From UBA5314 sp964635975 (lineage in GTDB: Bacteria > Bacillota > Syntrophomonadia > Syntrophomonadales > Syntrophomonadaceae), in assembly GCA_964635975.1 (NCBI GenBank), contig CAZWPO010000007.1, positions 1-64,000 on the forward strand: a stretch of DNA of 64,000 nt, written 5' to 3'. The notes beneath the pieces are model-generated. The model was not told the origin of the DNA. It was given only the letters and a program-made list of their open reading frames with translations, and ran no database searches. The position numbers and the translations under genes were made by a program. Below, one piece after another: positions 33,757-42,878 of the stretch (its first letter is position 1; each line of letters opens with the position of its first letter).

Positions 33757-34707
33757 ATGGAGATAGCCGTGAACTCACCGATTGTTCCGATGGAGCCCAT
33801 TCTCGCCCGCGAATTAAAAGACCAGGCAGATTGGACCTATCAGGTGAAATGGGACGGTGTGCGACTTCTATGTCATCTTGACAACCAACAGATCTGGCTC
33901 TGGAATAAGCGTCTGCACCAGCGAAGCGTTCAATATCCCGAGCTTCAGCAAGCCACCCGTCTGCTCAAGGCTTCCTCGGCTATCATCGACGGTGAAGCTG
34001 TAGTGATCAAAAACCAGCGCCCCAGCTTTCCGGCCATAATGAGCCGTGATAATTCGCGCAGCCATTCTCTCATACGGCAAAACCTCAAAAGCCTGCCAGT
34101 CGAATATATGATATTTGACCTGCTCTATTTAAACGGCCGGAACCTCTGCTATCTTCCCCTGTCGGAAAGAAGGATTCTGCTGGAAAAAATCCTAATCTGC
34201 GAAGCACCCTTTAATTTGGTCGAGGATTTTCCCCGCGGAAGTATGCTTTTTGAGGCGATTAAACTGAATGATATGGAAGGTATAGTCGCAAAATCTCTGA
34301 ACAGCCAATACGTCAGCGGCAAAGAACACAATTCCTGGTTCAAATATAAAGTGAGACTGCAGTGCCACGCGGTAATAGGTGGATTTATCAAACAGGGAAA
34401 TAGGCTAAAGTCTCTTCTGGTAGGCCTCTTTGCGGAGGATCGTTTATATTACATCGGCCGAGCGAGCACTGGCCTCAACGAATCTTCACGCGATACTTTA
34501 ATGTCGGAGTTTTCTAAAATGGGCATCCCCAATTCCCCATTCACAGGATCTGCCGCTCCCTTAAAAGATGCGGCTTTCGTATCTCCGGTCCTAACGGTAG
34601 TGATAGAATTCGCTGAATGGACCTATGATCTAAATCTGAGGCAACCGGTCATAATCGGTTTTTCCACCCGCGAGCCCAGGGATTGCCGCTGGGATAATTA
34701 TAGCTAG
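33757..34707 (+). CDS. ligD: ATP-dependent DNA ligase, LigD ligase-domain type
   Basis: A 316-residue stand-alone ligase domain. The nucleotidyl-acceptor motif I is KWDGVR near residue 30 (YQVKWDGVRLLCHL). Motif III/IIIa is IIDGEAV and FDLLYLNG, motif IV MEGIVAKSLNS near 170 and motif V WFKYKV near 190. An OB-fold follows with EFAEWTYDLNLRQPVI. It seals breaks held by Ku. In Mycobacterium and Pseudomonas the same domain is fused to polymerase and phosphoesterase; here it is separate and no phosphoesterase is seen. Confidence 0.93.
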   Translation: MEIAVNSPIVPMEPILARELKDQADWTYQVKWDGVRLLCHLDNQQIWLWNKRLHQRSVQYPELQQATRLLKASSAIIDGEAVVIKNQRPSFPAIMSRDNSRSHSLIRQNLKSLPVEYMIFDLLYLNGRNLCYLPLSERRILLEKILICEAPFNLVEDFPRGSMLFEAIKLNDMEGIVAKSLNSQYVSGKEHNSWFKYKVRLQCHAVIGGFIKQGNRLKSLLVGLFAEDRLYYIGRASTGLNESSRDTLMSEFSKMGIPNSPFTGSAAPLKDAAFVSPVLTVVIEFAEWTYDLNLRQPVIIGFSTREPRDCRWDNYS

Positions 34708-34727
34708 AGAATCAAGGAGGTATACAA

Positions 34728-35657
34728 GTGCAATTAAGGAAAGAATCCGCCAGCCTTGAAATAAACGGTCATGTTGTCAGATTGACCCGCCTGGATAAAC
34801 TCTTCTGGCCGCAGGAGGAATACTGTAAACTCGACCTGATAAGCTATTATGCTGAAGCGGCCCCTTTTATTCTACCGCACCTTAAGGACCGCCCCCTGGT
34901 CTGGACCCGATATCCGGACGGAATCGAAGGCAAAAGCTTCTATCAGAAGAACGCTCCCGACTATATCCCGGATTGGATAACAACTCACGCCATTTTTTCA
35001 GAAGCTTCGGTACGACAGGTGAATTTCATCCTTGCTCACGAAACTGCCGTCCTGGTCTGGCTGGCCAACCAGGGTGCGCTGGAAATTCATCCATGGCTTT
35101 CCCGGACTATTAACCTGGATAGACCAGATTTTGTCGTATTTGATCTCGATCCTTCCCCGGATAATGACTTCACTCAGGTGGTCGGGCTGGCCTGGGCGGT
35201 AAAAAAGGTGCTGGATGAGTTGGGTCTAAAATCCTACCCCAAAACTTCCGGTGCCGCAGGCCTGCATATTTACGTTCCCCTGCAGAACATCTATGAGTAT
35301 AGTAAAATTCGGGAATTCGCCAGGCCGGTAGCTGAAATGGTCTGCAAGCTCATGCCCGGACTGGCCACCATAGAAAGAAAAGTCAACAAACGTGGCCCAT
35401 TGATCTATGTCGATTATCTCCAAAATGCACGCGGTCAGACTCTGTGCGCTCCTTACAGCGTCCGCCCCCTGCCCGGAGCCCCGGTTTCTTGCCCGCTGCA
35501 CTGGGAAGAGCTTAACGATATTCACCCCGCTCAGTTCTCCATCAAGACTATCCTGCCCAGGCTCACAAAACAGGGCGACCTCTTTGCCCCGGTTCTTAAC
35601 AATAAGCAGACTCTGGATACTGCCATGCAGCTCCTGGGCTTAGCCCCAATAACTTAG
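34728..35657 (+). CDS. NHEJ DNA/RNA polymerase (LigD primase-polymerase domain)
   Basis: A 309-residue archaeo-eukaryotic primase-superfamily polymerase which fills gaps at broken ends, preferring ribonucleotides. The catalytic acidic motif is VVFDLDPSPDND near 137. The conserved TSGAAGLHIYVPL near 180 and RTINLDRPDF are family hallmarks, and VDYLQNARGQTLCAPYSVRP near 220 is the third motif. It starts with GTG 34728 after GGAGGTATACAA. It is the third gene of ku-lig-pol. Domain order as separate genes resembles Bacillus/Clostridia arrangements rather than the fused LigD. Confidence 0.93.
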   Translation: MQLRKESASLEINGHVVRLTRLDKLFWPQEEYCKLDLISYYAEAAPFILPHLKDRPLVWTRYPDGIEGKSFYQKNAPDYIPDWITTHAIFSEASVRQVNFILAHETAVLVWLANQGALEIHPWLSRTINLDRPDFVVFDLDPSPDNDFTQVVGLAWAVKKVLDELGLKSYPKTSGAAGLHIYVPLQNIYEYSKIREFARPVAEMVCKLMPGLATIERKVNKRGPLIYVDYLQNARGQTLCAPYSVRPLPGAPVSCPLHWEELNDIHPAQFSIKTILPRLTKQGDLFAPVLNNKQTLDTAMQLLGLAPIT

Positions 35658-35787
35658 ATGCTTGGAGATGCTTTCCTATCTTCCATTTAGGATATGAACA
35701 ATTGAACCCTAAGCATTAAGCCTCCGGTTTTTTGTGATGATTTGTTAAGCGATAGCCATAAACTATTAAATCTGCCCTCTGATGTTT

Positions 35788-37875
35788 TCACTCAGCTTTA
35801 TATATTTTACAGCAAATATTTTTTATATTAGGAGTTCCAAACTCTTTCCCGAGTTTGCCTGCCGAGGTAAGCATATTATAGTTGGATTTTTCCCACTCAT
35901 ACTGTTGAGCGGCATCACCCTCCGGGAACCACCAACCAAGAGCCGCGCTGATCACCATAGGGTGAACAATGTCCGTGATATTTGCTACCTGCTCAATTCG
36001 GCCGAATTTTGTTTCTATAATGATCCGGTCACCATCACTAATGCCATAAGCGGATGCAGTATCGGGGTGTATTTCCACCAGCGGGTAGGGGCGTTTCTGG
36101 CGGAGCTTTTCCACCCAGCGATAAGATGAAACCAGATAATAACGGCTTTTGGCACTTATTAACGTTAAGGGATAGCCCGGGTCCTCCACTTCAGGTAGAT
36201 CTACGTATTCAGGTAATGGTTTAATTTTGTATTTTTCTGCTGTGCTTAGCTGCAATTCCACCTTGCCGGTGGGTGTCCGAAAGCCTTCCTTCAGGTATAA
36301 GCGAAAGTTGTCGGGCCCCTTGAGATATCCGCGATCCACGAAATCACTGTAGCTCAGCCCGGACGGTTTTAGTAAATCCTCTAGAAAATCTTCAAAATTG
36401 TCATGCCAGAGTTCCGGTGCTGATATCCTCTTACCCAGCTCATTCATAATTTTGATATCTGGCCAGCATTCCTCCGGTGGATCCACTATTTTGGGGCGGG
36501 CGACAATAATGCCGTGACCTATCCCATAATGGCCGATATCATTCATTTCAAACTGATGAGCGACCGGGAATACGATATCCGCCATGGCAGCGGTAGGCGT
36601 CATAAATATCTCTGCCATAGCTACGAAATCCAATTTTGAAAATGCTTCATAACTCAGCTGGCTGTCAGCCCAGGCCACCATGGGATTGGTGCACATGCCA
36701 TAGTAGCCTCTTACTGGATAAGGCTTTCCATCCAGCACCGCTCTGCGGAAGTAGGCCGGAGGCACGGTCATCATTCTGGGAATAGTACCGTGATAGTTTC
36801 CTAACATCTCTTCCTTTTTGTTAGGGACAAGGTCAGCACGCACAAATTGGCCCAATTTCATGATTTGAGGATCATGGGCGTTAATATTACCGCCCGGGAC
36901 TTCAAGGTTGCCTGTTACCGCCATTAAACAAACCAGCGAACGAGTAGCATCAAAAACATTAGTATTATGTTCGATGGCGTTCCCCCATTGCAAAGTCGCG
37001 GGTTTAGCTTTAGCATACATACGGGCGGCTTTTCGTATTAATTCAGGCTCCACCCAGGTGATCTGCGATACTGCCTCAGGTGTATATTTTTTGACATGTT
37101 GGAATATTGCTTCAAAACCAAAAGTGTATTGGTCTACAAACTCTTTGTCATACAGTGATTCCTCGATAATAACATGAAGAAATCCCAGCGCCAGTGCCGT
37201 TGACGTTCCCGGCCGTAACTGCAGCCATAGATCAGCCCTCTTGGCCAGATCTGTCTTCCGGGGATCAACTACTATCAGTCCGGTACCTTCCCGGAGGTGC
37301 TGTATGAGCCGGCCTCCGATTTGGCCTTCTTCATTGGTTGAAAGGACATTGCTTGCCCATGAGAGTATAAGCTGAGTTGGATTGTGAAAGTCAGGAACCG
37401 GATAGAATCCGCAAGTATGTAAACCGGTCACCTCCCTGGGAGCATGGCATACATCTTGGGAAGCAACGACGTTCGGTGATCCGAAGCAATTGGCCAGGCG
37501 GATCAATATGAAATGCTCCAGCCCTTTGGGCATACCGACTCCAAAAGCCATTGCCCTCGCTTGATACTTTTCCTTTATGTTCAAGATATTCTCAGCTGCT
37601 TCATTTAGGGCTTCATCCCAGGAAATACGAATCCATCTGCCTGAACCCCTTTTACCGGCTCTCTTACGAGGATGGCTGAGACGATCCGGGTGGCCCAACC
37701 GGTCAGCTGAAACCCTACCCTTATAGCAAATATAGCCTTTATTTAAATATCCTTGTGGATCACCTTTAATTTGAACGATTTTGTTATCATGAACGCCAAC
37801 CAGTAATCCACACCCCCCGTGATCCATTCGAGCGCAGTGTGTCTTAACCCAATGAATATCTTTTGTCATTGTCAT
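35788..37875 (-). CDS. Molybdopterin (Mo/W) oxidoreductase with modified Fe-S ligand set
   Basis: A DMSO-reductase-family enzyme of 695 residues. The N-terminal cluster motif reads C14-x3-D18-x3-C22-x27-C50 (in HCARMDHGGC and GYICYKG), so the second ligand position is Asp. The molybdopterin domains follow: GRVSADRLGHPDRLSHPRK near 55, GSGRWIRISWDEALNEAAEN, LRPGTSTALALGFLH near 220, MAVTGNLEVPGGNINA near 315, and a C-terminal dinucleotide-binding domain ending LGWWFPEGDA. No twin-arginine signal is present, so it is probably cytosolic. The start is uncertain between ATG 37875 and 37869. It has no electron-transfer partner gene beside it. Acetylene hydratase-like and thiosulfate/polysulfide reductase-like roles are both possible. 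A TetR operator lies about 200 bp upstream. Confidence 0.85.
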   Translation of the reverse strand: MTMTKDIHWVKTHCARMDHGGCGLLVGVHDNKIVQIKGDPQGYLNKGYICYKGRVSADRLGHPDRLSHPRKRAGKRGSGRWIRISWDEALNEAAENILNIKEKYQARAMAFGVGMPKGLEHFILIRLANCFGSPNVVASQDVCHAPREVTGLHTCGFYPVPDFHNPTQLILSWASNVLSTNEEGQIGGRLIQHLREGTGLIVVDPRKTDLAKRADLWLQLRPGTSTALALGFLHVIIEESLYDKEFVDQYTFGFEAIFQHVKKYTPEAVSQITWVEPELIRKAARMYAKAKPATLQWGNAIEHNTNVFDATRSLVCLMAVTGNLEVPGGNINAHDPQIMKLGQFVRADLVPNKKEEMLGNYHGTIPRMMTVPPAYFRRAVLDGKPYPVRGYYGMCTNPMVAWADSQLSYEAFSKLDFVAMAEIFMTPTAAMADIVFPVAHQFEMNDIGHYGIGHGIIVARPKIVDPPEECWPDIKIMNELGKRISAPELWHDNFEDFLEDLLKPSGLSYSDFVDRGYLKGPDNFRLYLKEGFRTPTGKVELQLSTAEKYKIKPLPEYVDLPEVEDPGYPLTLISAKSRYYLVSSYRWVEKLRQKRPYPLVEIHPDTASAYGISDGDRIIIETKFGRIEQVANITDIVHPMVISAALGWWFPEGDAAQQYEWEKSNYNMLTSAGKLGKEFGTPNIKNICCKIYKAE

Positions 37876-38067
37876 AAATCTCCTAATCACAATAAGATAT
37901 CATCCTGTATTCTATGATCTCCTGCAAAATTATCAGGGTCCAGGGATGCTGAATAATGAATGATAAGTTCCGTGGTTCCATACATTAATCAAGCACAGGC
38001 CCTCCGTCATGATTAACGTTTTTATTGCTTTATACTTTCCTAAGAGCCATCAAATTCTCGCAAAATA

Positions 38068-38085
38068 TGAACGTACGTACATTCA
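38068..38085. promoter_or_regulatory. TetR operator upstream of the molybdoenzyme gene
   Basis: TGAACGTACGTACATTCA is a near-perfect dyad. Its TGAACGTACGTACA half matches TGAACGAACGTACA in the tetR promoter at 13 of 14 bases. A second perfect dyad TTCACTTGTGAA overlaps it at 38082-38093. Confidence 0.65.
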
Positions 38086-38104
38086 CTTGTGAATAAAAAT
38101 TTTT

Positions 38105-38731
38105 TCATTGTTCGCTATCCCTCAAATCCGAGGGATTCTTTAATAATCCATTAGCCAGAGTCTCATGGAAGGATACTACCATTTCTATCATTTCTTGTTT
38201 TGAAATGGCACCTAGAACTACCCACTTGTAAAGCAGGAATTTTTCTGTAGCTAGAATAGCGTGAGCAAGTGGAGATATCGGGACGTTATCAAAAACACCC
38301 TTTATTATGCCATACTCAATATTTTTCGAATAGAACTCAATCAATCTATCTTCAAATTGCTTTAAGCACTGGTCAATAGGATCACTTGCTCCCGCCACCC
38401 GGCTGTAGATTTCCGACAATTTTGGGTTTTCTGCAAATACCTCCATAGTTAGCCGCTTGGTCTCAATAAACCTTCTATAAAGATCTTCTTCCTGCATCCA
38501 GAAAGTACCAAAGTTTGTAATGATTTGTCCGGCAAATTCATCGAGAAGTGCCTTTAAGACATCTTCCTTATCAGTAAAGTAATTATAAAATGTTCCAGTT
38601 CCAAAACCTGATCTAGCAATAATATCACGAATTGCAGTATTAAAATAGCCCTTCTCAATAAACAAGTCGATGGCACATTCCATTAGTTTTTGACGTCTTT
38701 CTTTGTTTTGTCTCAATGCGGGTATAGGCAC
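38105..38731 (-). CDS. TetR family transcriptional regulator
   Basis: A 208-residue regulator. The N-terminal DNA-binding domain (10-60) has the helix-turn-helix TAIRDIIARSGFGTGTFYNY followed by FTDKEDVLKALLDEF. The C-terminal ligand domain is all-helical and not diagnostic. The start is GTG 38729-38731 with GGAGGGG 8 nt upstream. Its promoter carries an operator just after the -10, which points to autoregulation. A matching site in front of the next gene on the strand marks the molybdopterin oxidoreductase as a likely target. Confidence 0.9.
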   Translation of the reverse strand: MPIPALRQNKERRQKLMECAIDLFIEKGYFNTAIRDIIARSGFGTGTFYNYFTDKEDVLKALLDEFAGQIITNFGTFWMQEEDLYRRFIETKRLTMEVFAENPKLSEIYSRVAGASDPIDQCLKQFEDRLIEFYSKNIEYGIIKGVFDNVPISPLAHAILATEKFLLYKWVVLGAISKQEMIEMVVSFHETLANGLLKNPSDLRDSEQ

Positions 38732-38746
38732 TATTTTCCCCTCCGA

Positions 38747-38762
38747 GTGTACGTTCGTTCAC
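38747..38762. promoter_or_regulatory. TetR operator in the tetR promoter
   Basis: GTGTACGTTCGTTCAC has the perfect dyad GTGnACGnnCGTnCAC. It lies immediately downstream of the -10 box, at the expected transcription start. Confidence 0.68.
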
Positions 38763-38766
38763 ATAT

Positions 38767-38795
38767 AGAATATGCCGCATCTCCCGGTTTGTCAA
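38767..38795 (-). promoter_or_regulatory. Sigma-A promoter of tetR
   Basis: On the minus strand TTGACA (38795-38790), a 17-bp spacer and TATTCT (38772-38767). Confidence 0.75.
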
Positions 38796-38801
38796 GATTA
38801 A

Positions 38802-40232
38802 TTACCAGCTTCTGGTTCTTTTGGGGCTGGCATTTGACATCCCGCGACGCCCTTTGTCCTTCCAACCTGCATTATTTCTCTGAGGGTTAAATGGCTCCAG
38901 ACTCCTTAGTTTTATGGGAGGAGCTTCGCTCAACTCTTTAAACGGAACGTTCTCCGGCTCGCGAGTCAGCAGTTTCAATGCTGCAGACAGTACGGTAATC
39001 GAATCATGTTCTGCTAGAAGGCTTTCCGCCAGCCTCTTGTAATGACGGGTATCTTCCATCTCCACTGCTCTTTGCAGGTTTTCAACCACTGCTTTCTGAA
39101 TGCCTGCCAGAGCTTCGTCCATGGTCGGAACCGGTATCCGGGTAATCCTATGTTTGATCATCTGCTCGATATATTTAAGATGCCCGATTTCCCGATAACA
39201 GACCAGAGTGGTTGCCAGACCGCTCTCGCCTGCCCTGCCTGTTCTCCCGATCCGGTGCACATATCCTTCCGAATCCTGAGGAATATCAAAATTGTAGACA
39301 TGGGTGACCCCGTTGATGTCCAATCCCCGTGCAGCCACATCAGTAGCTACCAGTATTTCTATCTCTCCGGCCTTAAAACGATGCATGATGGTGTCTCTGG
39401 TATTCTGCGAGAAGTCGCCATGCATCCCCTGTGCCAAGTAATTACGCCCGTTCAATGCTTGTGCAATCTCATCTACGCGCTTCTTGGTGCGTGCAAAAAC
39501 TATGCTCAAAGATGGCTTCTGTATATCCAACAAACGGCACAGAACATCCAGCTTCTGACTCTCGTGCAGTTCAACATACTGTTGACCAATGACAGATACG
39601 GTAACCTCCCTGGGTGCAATATGAATCGTCTCCGGGTCCTTCATAAATTCCCGGGCCAACTTCAGGATGTGCAGAGGCATAGTGGCAGAAAACAGCAGGG
39701 TCTGCCTGTCAACGGGAACACCTCTCAAAATGTCTTCAATGTCTTCCTTGAAGCCCATATTGAGCATCTCATCTGCTTCATCCAAAACCAATACCTTAAT
39801 CTCGCTCAGATTGATGCTTCTTCTGCGCATATGGTCCATCAAGCGCCCCGGCGTAGCCACAATAATTTGCGGTCCCTTGCGCAGACCCCTTATCTGGCGC
39901 TCCATTTCCTGTCCGCCATAGATGGGCAGCGCCCAAATTTGTTTATCAGAGCCGATGCGGTTTAGCTCCTCGGAAACCTGGATGGCAAGTTCCCGGGTGG
40001 GTGTGATAACCAGCCCCTGAACTTTTCTGACCGCACGATCGAACAGGCTCACCATAGGTATTCCATATGCAGCCGTTTTGCCGGTCCCGGTCTGAGCCCT
40101 ACCGACCACGTCTTTTCCCTCCAGTGCCAGAGGAATAGTCTGTTCCTGAATGGGAGTTGGCTCTTCAAATCCCATCCTGTTCAATGCTGACAGGACTATG
40201 GGATTAACTTTCAGTTCATCAAAGGTCTTCAT
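38802..40232 (-). CDS. DEAD-box ATP-dependent RNA helicase
   Basis: A 476-residue RNA helicase, CshA/DeaD-like, for ribosome assembly, mRNA turnover or cold adaptation. Motifs in order: Q motif EEPTPIQEQTIPLALEGKDV, I AQTGTGKT near 47, Ia PTRELAIQ, Ib TPGRLMDH, II DEAD near 153, III SAT, IV VFARTKKRVDE, V ATDVAARGLDINGV and VI HRIGRTGRAG near 330. The C-terminal region (about 360-476) lacks a clear DbpA RNA-binding domain and ends basic (KGRRGMSNASPKRTRSW). TTAGGAG precedes the ATG. It is monocistronic, separated from the yfcE gene by a terminator. Confidence 0.95.
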   Translation of the reverse strand: MKTFDELKVNPIVLSALNRMGFEEPTPIQEQTIPLALEGKDVVGRAQTGTGKTAAYGIPMVSLFDRAVRKVQGLVITPTRELAIQVSEELNRIGSDKQIWALPIYGGQEMERQIRGLRKGPQIIVATPGRLMDHMRRRSINLSEIKVLVLDEADEMLNMGFKEDIEDILRGVPVDRQTLLFSATMPLHILKLAREFMKDPETIHIAPREVTVSVIGQQYVELHESQKLDVLCRLLDIQKPSLSIVFARTKKRVDEIAQALNGRNYLAQGMHGDFSQNTRDTIMHRFKAGEIEILVATDVAARGLDINGVTHVYNFDIPQDSEGYVHRIGRTGRAGESGLATTLVCYREIGHLKYIEQMIKHRITRIPVPTMDEALAGIQKAVVENLQRAVEMEDTRHYKRLAESLLAEHDSITVLSAALKLLTREPENVPFKELSEAPPIKLRSLEPFNPQRNNAGWKDKGRRGMSNASPKRTRSW

Positions 40233-40285
40233 TTAAATCTCCTAACGTAATTCTTGTTTGGCCTTTATACCAGATACCTGGCGCT

Positions 40286-40319
40286 AAAAAGCAAAAGGCA
40301 CAACCAACTAGGTTATGCC
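40286..40319 (-). terminator. Intrinsic terminator of the murI-yfcE operon
   Basis: On the minus strand GGCATAACC (40319-40311) pairs with GGTTGTGCC (40305-40297, one G-U), followed by TTTTGCTTTTT. Confidence 0.72.
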
Positions 40320-40424
40320 ACGTTTCCATTACATTTCCTCAGTTTTCGGGTACTTAAGCCACCAAAAGTTAATTATACTGGCCCAAGCAGGCTTTGTCAA
40401 CGAACCAGTCTTTTTCTCGAAGAT

Positions 40425-40901
40425 CTACACAGGAAAATATCGGAGCTCGGGCTTGAATTCGTCACTATCGCAATGTATCAGAATATAGCTGGCTAATTTA
40501 CCTCTACGGGGACGTGAGGCGCTGCCGGGATTGAGCATCCACATTCCGCCGATCTCTTCGCAACAGGGCACGTGGGTATGGCCGAATACAACTGCATCTG
40601 CCTGCATTTCCTGGCCCCGATAAAAAATAGTGTTCAAGCTGCGCTTAACACCATACTGATGTCCATGGACCAGGAAATACCGTCTGCCTGCTATCTCCAA
40701 AGTCTTCTCCCATTCTCCTGAGCTGGTGCTGTCACAATTTCCCAGCACGGCATCCACATCAACACCGAGATGAAAACCCAGGCGGCGCGAATCACTTAAG
40801 AAATCTCCAGCAAACAGCAGACGCGTGAAATCTACTTTGAGAAGCTCCCTCTTTAACCCCTCAATCCGCCCATGGGTATCGGAGGCTATGGCAATATTCA
40901 T
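40425..40901 (-). CDS. YfcE/MJ0936-type metallophosphoesterase
   Basis: A 158-residue calcineurin-like phosphodiesterase. The metal-binding motifs are SDTHGRIEGL at the N-terminus, LFAGDF near 30, LGNCDS near 52, VHGHQYG near 74, and FGHTHVPCCEE near 106. It hydrolyses model phosphodiesters in other species; the physiological substrate is uncertain. It corresponds to B. subtilis ysnB, the last gene of the racE-gerM-rph-ysnA-ysnB cluster, and is again last here, 56 bp after rdgB. Confidence 0.9.
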   Translation of the reverse strand: MNIAIASDTHGRIEGLKRELLKVDFTRLLFAGDFLSDSRRLGFHLGVDVDAVLGNCDSTSSGEWEKTLEIAGRRYFLVHGHQYGVKRSLNTIFYRGQEMQADAVVFGHTHVPCCEEIGGMWMLNPGSASRPRRGKLASYILIHCDSDEFKPELRYFPV

Positions 40902-40957
40902 GGATCTCTCCTCCTAGGCGAGGTCCCGGCGGAAAGCCTCGCAGCCGGGTACAGGCT

Positions 40958-41560
40958 CTACACCTTGTACAGCGACTTTATGATGGGAATAGCTTGTTCT
41001 AAAGCCCTTCCACGGTGGCTAATCCGGTTCTTCTGCTCATAAGATAGCTCTGCAAAGCTGAGGTCAAAACCTTCAGGGATAAAGAGAGGATCATAGCCAA
41101 ATCCGCCTTCTCCATGAGGCTCAGTAGCGATCCTCCCCTGGCATATCCCCTTGACCAATTGAGCTTCTCCCCAAGGATCTGAAATGGCTATAACGCAAAC
41201 AAACCGGGCGGAACGCAAAAAGTCATCTTTCTCTGAAAGCATCTGCAGCAGCTTCTGGTTATTCTTCTGGTCATCAGCCTCTGGCCCGGCGAATCGGGCT
41301 GAGAAAACACCGGGCTGGCCGCCCAGAGCATAGACCTCCAGGCCGGAATCGTCAGCCAGGCTGATACAGGCGCTTCCAGCCGCTGTAACTCGAGCCTTCT
41401 TGAGGGCATTATCCTCAAAGGTTAAGCCGTCTTCTTGAACCTCAGGCATTTCTGAAACATCGTCTAGAGTCAGTACTTCTATATCCAATCCCGCCAGCAT
41501 CTGGATGAGTTCTTGTTTCTTGTGCTGGTTGCGTGTAGCCAGGAGCAGCTGTCTACTCAT
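40958..41560 (-). CDS. rdgB: XTP/dITP diphosphatase (RdgB/Ham1)
   Basis: Removes deaminated purine nucleotides (ITP, XTP) from the pool. It has the N-terminal LLLATRNQHKKQELIQML, the catalytic ADDSGLEVYALGGQPGVFSA near 68, GYDPLFIPEGF near 145 and the C-terminal SHRGRALEQ. The ATG at 41558-41560 overlaps the end of rph by 8 nt, so the two are coupled; another ATG lies one codon upstream. At 200 residues the length is normal. It is B. subtilis ysnA. Confidence 0.94.
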   Translation of the reverse strand: MSRQLLLATRNQHKKQELIQMLAGLDIEVLTLDDVSEMPEVQEDGLTFEDNALKKARVTAAGSACISLADDSGLEVYALGGQPGVFSARFAGPEADDQKNNQKLLQMLSEKDDFLRSARFVCVIAISDPWGEAQLVKGICQGRIATEPHGEGGFGYDPLFIPEGFDLSFAELSYEQKNRISHRGRALEQAIPIIKSLYKV

Positions 41561-42284
41561 CATCCATAACCGCCCGGATAGCATCGACCTGCATTTGAAC
41601 TAACTCGGAAATACCTTTACGAGCTAATTCCAGCAATATCGCATGTTCATCATCGCTAAAAGGCCGCCCTTCTGCGGTGCCCTGTATCTCCACAAAATTT
41701 CCTTCCCCGGTCATCACTACATTCATATCCACTTCGGCCCTGGAATCCTCAACATATTCCAGATCCAAAACCGGTATGTCGTCGACGATCCCCACACTTA
41801 TAGCAGCCACGTGATCATGGATCGGGATATCTGTCAGCAGGCCTTTTTCCTTCATTTTATGCAGAGCCAGATACAGAGCTACAAAACTCCCGGTAATAGC
41901 TGCAGTTCTGGTCCCGCCATCAGCTTGTAAAACATCGCAGTCTATCCATATAGTGCGTTCTCCCAAGGCCTTAAAATCCATCACCGCCCTAAGGGAACGA
42001 CCGATTAAACGCTGTATTTCTGATGTGCGGCCGCTCAGCCGGCCTTTATTAACTTCCCGCGAAGTTCTGGTATGGGTCGAAGCAGGGAGCAGTGAGTATT
42101 CTGCCGTCACCCAGCCTTTGCCGCTTCCCTTCAGAAAAGGCGGAACTTTTTCTTCCACCATCGCGGTGCAAAACACCCTGGTTTCTCCAGTTTCTACCAG
42201 AACCGATCCATCAGGATTTTTCGTAAAACCGGTGGTGATCTTTACCGGCCTCATTTCATCGTTCTGCCTCTCGTTAGGCCTCAT
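41553..42284 (-). CDS. rph: Ribonuclease PH
   Basis: A phosphorolytic 3'-5' exoribonuclease that trims tRNA 3' ends, 243 residues. Signature segments are VLVETGETRVFCTAMVEEKV, RLIGRSLRAVMDFKALGERT near 90, IWIDCDVLQADGGTRTAAIT near 112 and FVEIQGTAEGRPFSDDEHAI near 200. The ATG follows the fumarase beta stop codon directly, and its AAGGAGG lies inside the end of that gene, so translation is coupled across the metabolic and RNA genes. Confidence 0.96.
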   Translation of the reverse strand: MRPNERQNDEMRPVKITTGFTKNPDGSVLVETGETRVFCTAMVEEKVPPFLKGSGKGWVTAEYSLLPASTHTRTSREVNKGRLSGRTSEIQRLIGRSLRAVMDFKALGERTIWIDCDVLQADGGTRTAAITGSFVALYLALHKMKEKGLLTDIPIHDHVAAISVGIVDDIPVLDLEYVEDSRAEVDMNVVMTGEGNFVEIQGTAEGRPFSDDEHAILLELARKGISELVQMQVDAIRAVMDDE

Positions 42285-42833
42285 CTATTTTTCCTCCTTC
42301 AACTTGTGATCCCTTTTAAACAAGTTATTCCCCTGGGCGTCTATTGCGACCAGACATGGGAAATCCTTGACTTCCATTTCCAGCAATGCTTCAGGCCCCA
42401 GTTCCGGGTATGCGATGGTTTTAACCCCGGTGATGCAGCGTGCCAGGTAAGCTCCAGCGCCTCCCACCGCAGCCAGGTAAACCGCCCCGTACTGGCTCAT
42501 AGCATCGACTACCTCCTGGCTTCGGTCACCTTTTCCCACCATCCCCCTGAGTCCGCGGGCTATCAATTCAGGTGCATAAGCGTCCATGCGCCCGCTGGTG
42601 GTCGGCCCGGCAGAGCCTATCACCCTCCCGGGAGGAGCCGGGCAGGGACCCACATAGTAGATAACCTGCCCTTTAAGATCAAAGGCTAATTCTTCCCCTT
42701 TTTGTATGGCTTCAACCATCAGTTTATGCGCCGCATCGCGAGCGGCATATATTTTCCCGGTGATGAGGACCTCGTCACCAGCTTTAAGATTTTCGATATC
42801 ATCCTGCCCCAGAGGTGGGTGAAGCACTTTCAT
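42285..42833 (-). CDS. Fumarate hydratase class I, beta subunit (C-terminal domain)
   Basis: A 182-residue subunit. The conserved block is KAGDEVLITGKIYAARDAAH, then YYVGPCPAPPGRVIGSAGPT, TSGRMDAYAPELIARGLRGM and GKGDRS. Together with the alpha subunit it forms the oxygen-sensitive [4Fe-4S] fumarase (or L-tartrate dehydratase, which has the same architecture). ATG 42831-42833 is 8 nt after GGAGG. It is placed directly after the alpha subunit gene. Confidence 0.93.
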   Translation of the reverse strand: MKVLHPPLGQDDIENLKAGDEVLITGKIYAARDAAHKLMVEAIQKGEELAFDLKGQVIYYVGPCPAPPGRVIGSAGPTTSGRMDAYAPELIARGLRGMVGKGDRSQEVVDAMSQYGAVYLAAVGGAGAYLARCITGVKTIAYPELGPEALLEMEVKDFPCLVAIDAQGNNLFKRDHKLKEEK

Positions 42834-42878
42834 GCCTTTATCCTCCTGCCATAATTTCAAGCAGCTCTTCTGAGCCTC

